A DNA stretch of 5,867 nt from Mycobacterium sp. Its GTDB lineage: Bacteria; Actinomycetota; Actinomycetes; Mycobacteriales; Mycobacteriaceae. Every line of letters starts with the position of its first letter. The stretch's first letter is position 1. Position numbers and translations under genes: made by a program. Positions 1 to 5,867 of the stretch are shown one piece after another. The notes below the pieces were generated by a model. That model was not told the origin of the DNA and ran no database searches. It was given only the letters and a program-made list of their open reading frames with translations. The DNA lies in assembly GCA_023264755.1 (NCBI GenBank), contig JAHFVB010000339.1, positions 1-5,867 of the forward strand. The letters run 5' to 3'.

Positions 1-991
1 CGGTCATGCGGTGAATGTCGCTGAGCGCCAAGTGTTGGTGCTCGAGGGTCGCATTGTGGCTGGCCTGCAGTTGGTTCAGCAGCTCCGTGGTGGTCGCCGC
101 CGCGAGGTTGGCCCGCACCGGCACGGTGTTGATCAGCAGGCCGACCATCGAGTCGGCGTCGACCACGTCGGCCGACCTCCCCGAGACCACGGACCCGAAG
201 GCGACGTCGCGTTGCCCGGTCTGCGCGCTCAGCACGTGAGCGAAAGCGGCTTGGAGCACGGTGCTGACGGTGGTCTGGTGCGACCGCGCCAACTCCCCGA
301 GCGCCTGCGTCGTCTCCTCGGACACCAGGACCGACTTCCGGTCGCGCGGCCCGAGCCCCAAGGGGTCCGGTGGGCCCACCAGGGTCGGGGTGTCGAATCC
401 GGCCAGCACTTCCCGCCAGGCGGCCCGCGCAGCCGGGCGATCCCGCTCGTCCAGCCAGCTGATGAACCTGCGATAGGACCCGGCCACGGGCAGTCGCACC
501 CCGTAGTAGCTGACGAAGACCTCGCGCAGCAAGACCTGGAGCGACCACCCGTCCATCAGGATGTGGTGATTGGTGAGCACCAGTCGGTGGCGATCGGCGG
601 CCGTGCGGATCAGGGCCACGCGGAAGGCCGGCGGAGTGGCCAGGTCGCACACTGCGGCGCGTTCGGTGGCCAGCAGCCGCTGGATTCGCTCGTCGACGTC
701 GGTGTCGGTGGCACCGTCGTCGCCACTGACGTCGACGTACTGCCACGGCACGTCCGGATCGGCGGGGATGACTTGCACCGGCTCGTCGAACTGGGCGCAG
801 AAGCGAGCTGCGAGGTTCGGATGGCGCCCGACGACGGTACGCAGGGCGCCGTGCAGCTGCTCGGCGTCCAGCGGTCCGGCCACGGTCATGTCCAGTTGCA
901 CCGCATAGACGTCGTCACCGGCGCCGTGTGCGGCACTGGCGTGGAAGAGCAAGCCCTGCTGCAACGGCGTCAGCGGCAGCACGTCGGCGAC
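1..991 (-). other. C2: condensation domain of the next module, DCL-type, C-terminally cut
   Basis: Residues about 1626-1955 are the first roughly 330 of the 430 or so residues of a condensation domain. The window edge removes the rest, including its adenylation domain, so the next amino acid is unknown. Motifs: [13 protein letters not shown] (1630-1642), HHILMDGWS (1767-1775, with His1768 as the expected catalytic residue), and [10 protein letters not shown] (1909-1918). The [11 protein letters not shown] opening, HHILMDGWS and INTVPVR are typical of DCL domains, which take a D-configured donor. This agrees with the E domain directly upstream. The linker between E and C2 (about 1598-1625) contains a run of four glycines followed by LTPSDV. 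The presence of C2 in the same chain shows that the threonine module is not the last module of this protein. Confidence 0.92.
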
Positions 992-3900
992 GCGGTGCTC
1001 GCGGCAGAGCTCGTCGAGCTGCTGCTGAGTCACCCGGGCGGGCAGGACGTCCGACGGGGTCAACCCGCCCCCGCCGCGACGCACGTGCGCGCAGATTCCG
1101 GCCAGGGCCTCGAACCACAACCGGCTGAGCCTGCCGACCTGATCCTGCTCGACGGCCGAGGGTGCCCAGGCCCAGTTGGCCTGCAGGGACGGACCCAAAT
1201 CGGTGTCGGCCGTACCTGCATTGAGCTCGATGGCGTGCGGAAGGGTCAGGGGTACGGCCATGCTGGCACCGGCCAGTGGCGCGCCGGCTTCGCTCATCCG
1301 CCAGAAGTCGTCGGAGAGCTCGACGCCAGCGGCCCCCAGCCGACCCAGATAGTTGAATCCGATGGCCGGGTCGGGCCCGTCGAGGTCGACGTCGCGGTTC
1401 AGGTAGCGCAGCACGCCGTAGGTCAATCCGTCCGGCAGCGCCCGCAGTTGCTCCTTGGCGTCCTTGACCGCCACGCCAAGGGCGGCGTCCCCGGCTACCA
1501 CCTGTGCCCATGACAATCCGCCCATGGCCAACGCGACCGGGTACTTGGTGGTGAACCACCCCACCGTGCGCGACAGGTCGACGTGGGGGTCCAATTCCTC
1601 CTGGCGTCCGTGCCCCTCCACGTCTAGCCCGACCGGCTGAGCACCGGTGCCCAGGAACTCCGCCACCGCCAACCCGAACGCGATCAGCAGGATGTCGTGA
1701 ATTCCGGCGTTGAACGCCGCGGGTACCTCGCGCAACAGCATGCGGGAGGTTTCGACGTCCAACTCGGCGGACAACCGCCCGGCGTTGGCGTAGGTGTCGA
1801 CCTCGGGCTCGGCCGCGGGCAGCGCTGCCGGGAGGCTGGCCATCCGGCGCCACGTCTGCGCCTGAGCCACGACGTCGGGGTGGTGGGCATAGTCGGCCAG
1901 GATGGTGGCCCACCGGGTGAACGACGTCCCCGGCGCCGCCAGCGCCACCGGTTGCCCGCTGCTGTGCTGGACCCACGCGACGTTGAGGTCCTCCAGCAGC
2001 ACCCGCCACGACACTCCGTCGACCGCCAGGTGGTGCACGATCAGCGCCAATTGACCCGAACCGCTGGCCCAGACCGCCCGCAGCATCGTGCCCGTAGCCG
2101 GGTTCAGCCGGCCCCTCGCGTCGACCACGACCGCTTCTGTCAGCTGCTCGACCGTCTGCAGGCAGCCGCCGGCATGCACCGACCCGACCTCGGGGATGTT
2201 CAGCGACCAGCCCTTGGCCCGGTCGTCGTCGACGCGGGCCCGCAGCATGTCGTGCCGATCGAGCAGGGCCTGCAACAGCACTGCCACGTCGGCCTCGGTG
2301 ACGCCGGCGGGAGCCTGCACCACCACCGTCTGGTTGAACTGGGCGACCGCGCCGTCGACGGTGCGCAGCCAGCCCATGATCGGGGTGGCCGGGGCCTTGT
2401 CCACGCTCGCGACATTCGGCTCCGTGCCACCGGCGAGTCCGTGGGCCAACTTGGCGTAGGGGCCGACCTGGGCCAGCCGGGCCAGCCGGGCCACGTTCTG
2501 CTCGACGAAGATGTCGCGCGGCCGGAATCGGACGCCGGCGCGCATGGCGCGCGTCACCACCTGCATCGACAGGATGCTGTCGCCGCCGAGCTCGAAGAAC
2601 GACTCGTCGACCCCGACCCGCTCCAGCCCCAGCACCTGGGCGTAGATGCCCGCAAGGATCTCCTCGGTGAGATTGCCTGGCGCCCGGTAGTGATCGACCT
2701 CTTGGTACTCCGGTGCGGGCAGCGCCCGCTTGTCGAGCTTGCCGTTGACCGTCAACGGCAACGCCTCGATCGACACCACCGCCGCAGGCACCATGTACAC
2801 CGGCAGCTTCTCGGCCACCTTCGCCCGCACGGCGGCCGGATCGGCGGCACCGATGACGTAACCCACCAGCCGCTTGTCGCCGGGCCGGTCCTCTCGCACG
2901 ATCACCGCTGCCTGCGTCACCCCGGCGCAGCCGGCCAGCGCGGCCTGCACCTCACCGAGCTCGATGCGGTAGCCGCGGATCTTGACCTGCTCGTCGGCCC
3001 GGCCGACGTACTGCAGTTGCCCGTCGTTACCCCAGCGCACGACGTCGCCGGTGCGGTACATCCGCGCCCCCGGTCCGCCGAAGGGACACGCCACGAACCG
3101 CGTCGACGTCAGGTCCGAGCGCCCCACGTAGCCGCAGGCCAACCCGGCGCCTGCGACGTACAACTCGCCGACCACTCCGGGCGGCACCGGCCGCAGCCAC
3201 TTGTCCAGCACGAAGAACGCGAGGTCGGCCAACGCCACCCCGATGGGACTGGTCAGGTTCTTGACGTCACCGTCGACGAGCTCCCGGAACGACGCGTGCA
3301 CCGTCGTCTCCGTGATGCCGTACATGTTGATCATCCGCGGCAGCCCCGGATGGGCCTCCAGCCAGGTTTCCAACCGGTGGGGCTCCAGGGCCTCGCCGCC
3401 GAACACCACCGCCTCGAGCTTGAGCTGTCGGCCCCGCTCGGGTTGCAGCGCATCGTCGGTCTGCAGGGCGTAGAACGCCGACGGGGTCTGGCTCAGGACG
3501 TTGACCTGCTCGCTGACCAGCAAGGCGTGGAGGTCTTCGGGTGAGCGGACCACCGCGTCGGGGACCACGACGACGCGCCCGCCGTGCAGCAGCGCACCCC
3601 AGATCTCCCACACCGAGAAGTCGAACGCCAGCGAATGGCATTGCGTCCACGCCTGTCCCGGCGTCAGCTCCAGCTCGGTGTCCAAGACCTCGAGCAGTCG
3701 GGTCACGTTGCGGTGGGTGACCGCAACGCCTTTGGGCACCCCGGTGGTGCCCGACGTGTAGATCAAGTAGGCGATGCCCTCGGGATCCGGTGCCGGCCAA
3801 CCGGATTGGGCGGCGTCGAGGTCGGACGCGTCACCCAGATCGTTGACGTCGAGGACCGCTAGCTCGGCTCCGCTGAGCCGCGGCCGCAGCTCGGCGGTGG

Positions 3901-5867
3901 TGACGGCGACGACCGGCGCCGCATCGCGCAGCACGAATCCGATCCGCGCGTCCGGATGGGCCGGGTCGAGCGGCACGTACGCGGCCCCGGTCTTCAGTAC
4001 CCCCATGATCGCCACGATCGCCTCGATCGAGCGGGGCAACAAGAGTGCCACCCGTTGCCCCGGGCCCACGCAGCGGCCGGCCAGCGCGCGCGCCAATCGG
4101 TCTGCGGCAGCGTCTAGTTCGGCGTACGTCATGGAGCGGTGCTCGCACGTGAGCGCTGCCGCGTCCGGTGTTCGGGCCACCCATTCGGCGAACACCTCGG
4201 GAATCGACACCGCCGGCGTCGGCGGCTGGCTCAGCGCCGCGCGGTTGCCCCACTCGTCGAGCCGGGTGCGCTCCACCTCGTCCAGCACGTCCACCGACGA
4301 CAACCGACGGTCCGGATCGGCCGTCATCGAATCCAGGACCCGCCGCAACCGCTCGACCAACGCTTCGATGGTGGCGGCGTCGAACACGTCGGTGCGGAAC
4401 TCCACCTCGCCGCCGATTCCGGCCGGCTCACCGCCCTCGCCCCAGCGCTCGGCCAGGGAGAACGTCAAATCCGTTCGGGCGGTGCGGGTGTCCACGGAAA
4501 GCGGCGTCGCCCGGGCCTCGCCCAAACTCATTTCGGCGGAGCTGCTCTCCTGCCAGTTCTGCCAGGCGAACATCACCTGCACCAGCGGGTGATGGGTCAG
4601 GCTGCGGTTGGGGTTGAGCCGCTCCACCAGCACCTCGAACGGCACGTCCTGATGCTCGTAGGCGGCCAGGCTGCGGGCGCGCACCTGGGCCAGCAGTTCG
4701 GCGACGCTGGGATCCCCGTCCAATTCCACGCGCAGCACCAAGGTGTTGACGAAGAATCCGACCAATTGATCGAGGGCGGCGTCGCGGCGCCCGGCGATCG
4801 GGAAGCCCACTGCGACATCGGAACTGGCACTGAGCTTGGACAGCAACGCGGCCAGGGCGGCTTGGATCACCATGAAGCTCGTCGCGTTGTGTTCGCGAGC
4901 CAGCCCCGCCACCCGCTGCTGCAGCTCCGCCGGCCAGTCGACCTCGACGCGCGCGCCACGTTGGTCGGCGACCGGCGGATAGGGCCGGTCGGTGGGCAGT
5001 TCGAGCCGTTCCGGCATCCCGGCGAGCGCCTGCTGCCAGTAGTCGAGCTGGGCGGCGATGGGGCTCTGGTGGTCGTCGAGCTCACCCAGTTGGGTGCGCT
5101 GCCACAGTGTGTAGTCGGCGTACTGCACGGGCAACGGGGCCCAGTCCGGGGCCCGGCCCGCGCTGCGGCTGGCGTAGGCCACCGCCAGGTCGGTCATCAG
5201 CGGAGTGACCGACACGCCGTCCGAGGCAATGTGATGGACCACTGCGACCAGCACGTGTTCGTCGTCGGCGACCCGGAAGAGCTTGGCCCGCAAGGGAATT
5301 TCCGCGGCCAAGTCGAACAGGTGTCGGGCCACCTCGTCGACGGCCTCCTCCAGCTGGCTGGTCGGCCACCCTTCGGCATCGACGACTTCCCAGCCCAGGT
5401 CGGCCCGATCGACGGGCACGACGAGTTGCTGCGGGGTGCCGTCGGTGGCGGGGAACAGCGTCCGCAGGCTCTCGTGGCGGCCCACCACGTCGGTCAGCGC
5501 CGCCCCCAAAGCCGCACCGTCCAGCGGCCCGCTCAATCGCACCGCGGTGGCGATGTTGTAGACCGGTGAGGCGCCCTGCAACTGGTCGATGAACCACAGC
5601 CGGTTCTGGGCGAACGACAACGGAATCACGGCCGGCCGCTCCGCGACGACGAGCGGCTCCAACGCCGCCCCCGCCTGACCGATCCGCGGGGCCAGCTCCG
5701 CTACCGACGGCGCCTCGAACAAGGCGCGCACCGGAATTCCCGCGTCCAACGCCTTGTTGACGGCAGCGACCACACGCATCGCCGACAGCGAGTCGCCACC
5801 GAGCACGAAGAACGAGTCGTCGACGCCGACGCGGTCCAACCCCAGCACCTGGGCGTAGATGCCCGCC
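1..5867 (-). CDS. Modular non-ribosomal peptide synthetase, internal fragment (PCP-C-A-PCP-E-C)
   Basis: The gene is open across the entire window, 1955 codons from 5866 down to 2, with both ends missing. It encodes a multi-module peptide assembly-line enzyme, normally a soluble cytoplasmic protein. Domains in order: PCP end (residues 1-58), condensation C (about 78-507), adenylation A (about 554-1052), PCP (about 1062-1132), epimerization E (about 1160-1597) and a second C (1626-1955, truncated). Each domain keeps its signature residues: carrier serines 26 and 1097, HHxxxDG at 211-217, 1278-1284 and 1767-1773, TSGTTG at 704-709, and NGK at 1041-1043. The central C-A-PCP-E module is predicted from its pocket code to add threonine and deliver it as D-allo-Thr (inference). 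No signal peptide or membrane segment was noticed. Frame agreement at motifs spread along the length argues against a pseudogene. The mycobacterial flavour of the sequence is recall, not a search. The family is very sure; substrate and product are not. Confidence 0.97.
1076..2389 (-). other. E: epimerization domain (L-Thr to D-allo-Thr predicted)
   Basis: Residues about 1160-1597 form a full epimerization domain of about 440 residues. It inverts the alpha carbon of the aminoacyl or peptidyl residue held on PCP2. Motifs seen in order: PIMGWLR (1162-1168), [17 protein letters not shown] (from 1278), VEGHGRQ (1416-1422), [10 protein letters not shown] (from 1435), [13 protein letters not shown], and FNYLG (1504-1508). 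The DGVSWRxLLEDL wording separates E domains from condensation domains. His1279 and Glu1417 match the second His of HHxxxDG and the Glu of EGHGR, the residues known to matter for epimerization in this family. Both are present, so the domain looks active. If the substrate is L-Thr (2S,3R), inversion at C2 gives D-allo-Thr (2R,3R). A small departure is Gln1422 where the common motif has Glu (EGHGRE). Confidence 0.94.
2470..2493 (-). repeat. Short tandem repeat, 9-base unit, about 2.7 copies
   Basis: The unit gggccagcc occurs twice in full (2470-2478 and 2479-2487) and then partly (2488-2493). In the coding direction it gives the ARLARLA stretch at the end of PCP2. The unit length is a multiple of three, so any copy-number slip would keep the frame. 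It lies at the PCP2-E junction, where small length changes should be tolerated. Confidence 0.7.
2471..2683 (-). other. PCP2: carrier domain of the threonine module
   Basis: Residues about 1062-1132 form a complete peptidyl carrier domain. Ser1097 (codon 2578-2576) in [12 protein letters not shown] is the predicted phosphopantetheine site. The GGDSI wording is typical of carriers that feed an epimerization domain, and an E domain does follow after a short linker (about 1133-1159). A phosphopantetheinyl transferase encoded elsewhere would be needed to activate it. The helix after the serine reads [17 protein letters not shown], again in the style of pre-E carriers. The stretch before the serine is almost the same as in PCP1 at both protein and DNA level. 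Confidence 0.95.
2581..2653 (-). repeat. Intragenic direct repeat, copy 2 (in PCP2)
   Basis: This is the partner of 5794-5866, lying about 3.2 kb away and at the same place relative to the carrier serine. The two copies share 66 of 73 bases, including an exact 27-base run at 2627-2653. Protein differences are few (for example LGLE against LGLD, and VDE against VDD). The first base after the exact run (2654) already differs, and beyond this block the two domains diverge: PCP2 continues ILSMQVV, PCP1 LSAMRVV. Confidence 0.85.
2711..4207 (-). other. A: adenylation domain, predicted threonine-activating
   Basis: Residues about 554-1052 are a full AMP-forming adenylation domain, which activates an amino acid with ATP and loads it on PCP2. 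Core motifs seen: A1 MTYAEL (579-584), A2 [11 protein letters not shown] (624-634), A3 [11 protein letters not shown] (703-713), A4 FDFSVWE (748-754), A5 NMYGITETT (847-855), A7 YRTGD (937-941), A8 [18 protein letters not shown] (955-972) and A10 NGK with Lys1043. Alignment by eye to GrsA gives the pocket residues D749, F750, W753, S792, V821, G823, M848, V856, H857 and K1043, i.e. DFWSVGMVHK. The known threonine code is DFWNIGMVHK, so 8 of 10 match. The spacing from D749 to S792 (43 residues) equals GrsA 235 to 278, which supports the placement. No methyltransferase insertion is seen between A8 and A10. Threonine is likely. A close relative such as allo-Thr or a hydroxylated analogue cannot be excluded. 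Confidence 0.92.
4346..5635 (-). other. C1: condensation domain, LCL-type
   Basis: Residues about 78-507 form a full-length condensation domain of about 430 residues, the usual family size. It joins the peptide on PCP1 to the amino acid loaded on PCP2. Visible core motifs in order: SFAQNRLWF at 84-92; HHIASDG at 211-217, where His212 is the expected catalytic second histidine; YADYTLWQ at 249-256; GFFVNT at 370-375; and then [13 protein letters not shown]. The SxAQxRLWF opening and the GFFVNT wording are typical of LCL domains, which take an L-configured donor. This agrees with the absence of an E domain just upstream. It is not a heterocyclization domain, since those carry DxxxxD in place of HHxxxDG. 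A linker of about 45 residues with [11 protein letters not shown] leads into the adenylation domain. Subtype was judged by motif only, without a phylogeny. Confidence 0.92.
5693..5867 (-). other. PCP1: carrier (thiolation) domain of the upstream module, N-terminally cut
   Basis: Residues 1-58 are most of a peptidyl carrier protein domain. They start at [10 protein letters not shown] and continue through LGGDSLSAM. Ser26 (codon 5791-5789) in GGDS is the expected attachment site for 4'-phosphopantetheine, which holds the growing peptide as a thioester. The domain ends near APSVAEL. The first helix is partly outside the window, as is the adenylation domain that would name its amino acid. A condensation domain follows after a linker of about 20 residues, with no epimerization domain between. 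The attached residue should therefore remain L or achiral. The motif has Asp before the serine (GGDS), a form often linked with carriers that precede E domains, yet no E domain follows here. Confidence 0.93.
5794..5866 (-). repeat. Intragenic direct repeat, copy 1 (in PCP1)
   Basis: This 73-base stretch encodes the PCP segment from AGIYAQV up to the GGD just before the carrier serine. Compared base by base with 2581-2653 it differs at 7 positions (66 of 73 identical). The last 27 bases on the plus strand (5840-5866) are identical to 2627-2653. The repeat reaches the window edge, so it may extend further. It reflects module duplication or gene conversion between carrier domains. Confidence 0.85.

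Noticed and set aside
11..5569. Long plus-strand open frames (11-1513, 1697-3544, 4139-5569) that could be read as antisense genes of 476-615 codons
   Set aside because: They sit in exact codon register opposite the NRPS frame, where stops arise only opposite certain Leu and Ser codons that are rare in GC-rich DNA. Their translations are rich in Arg, Gly, His and Gln and show no family motif. They are shadows of the real gene.
915..5597. Minus-strand open frames in other registers (915-2009, 3267-3800, 3831-4253, 5082-5597)
   Set aside because: They overlap the NRPS frame in a shifted register, and their translations are low-complexity Arg, Ala and Gly sequence without domains. The NRPS frame is continuous through all of them, so they do not indicate a frameshift.
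4346..5635. C1 as a heterocyclization (Cy) or dual C/E domain
   Set aside because: It has a standard HHIASDG motif rather than DxxxxD, its opening SFAQNRLWF is the usual LCL form, and no extended dual-type His motif was seen near the N-terminus.
1..5867. Naming the gene mps1 or mps2 (glycopeptidolipid synthetase) because of the D-allo-Thr module
   Set aside because: The carrier before the Thr module lacks an E domain and is followed by an LCL-like C domain, unlike the expected D-Phe to D-allo-Thr step. Without the rest of the gene or a search, a symbol would be a guess.
1..5867. A non-NRPS system (CRISPR array, phage or defence island, riboswitch, RNA gene, transposon)
   Set aside because: The whole window is accounted for by one coding frame with ordered NRPS motifs. 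No non-coding gap, regularly spaced repeats or terminal inverted repeats were noticed.

Overview
The whole window is the inside of one very large gene on the minus strand. It encodes a modular non-ribosomal peptide synthetase (NRPS). Codons run from 5866-5864 down to 4-2, giving 1955 complete codons. I found no in-frame stop and no frameshift: thirty or so motif codons checked along the length all sit in the same register. Both ends of the gene lie outside the window, so no start codon, ribosome binding site, promoter or terminator is visible. No RNA gene, mobile element or CRISPR array was seen. Residue numbers below count from the first full codon (5866-5864 = residue 1).

The DNA is GC-rich (judged by eye, not counted). 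The wording of the NRPS motifs, for example [16 protein letters not shown] before the carrier serine and [14 protein letters not shown] in the adenylation domain, is what I recall from mycobacterial synthetases. A Mycobacterium or close relative in the Mycobacteriales is therefore the best guess, but no search was run.

Layout in reading direction (right to left on the plus strand): the end of an upstream carrier domain (PCP1, 5693-5867); an LCL-type condensation domain (4346-5635); an adenylation domain (2711-4207) whose pocket residues read D-F-W-S-V-G-M-V-H-K, close to the textbook threonine code; a second carrier domain (PCP2, 2471-2683); a full epimerization domain (1076-2389); and about three quarters of a DCL-type condensation domain (1-991), cut by the window edge. 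The window thus holds one complete C-A-PCP-E module flanked by parts of two others.

The parts fit together chemically. The upstream PCP is not followed by an E domain, so it should present an L- or achiral residue, and the next C domain is LCL-like. The central module should load L-Thr, couple it, and epimerize its alpha carbon, giving D-allo-Thr. The following C domain is DCL-like, as expected for a D-configured donor. This order differs from the glycopeptidolipid (D-Phe-D-alloThr-D-Ala-alaninol) line, where the residue before Thr is also D. The full product cannot be deduced from this window. No gene symbol is assigned.
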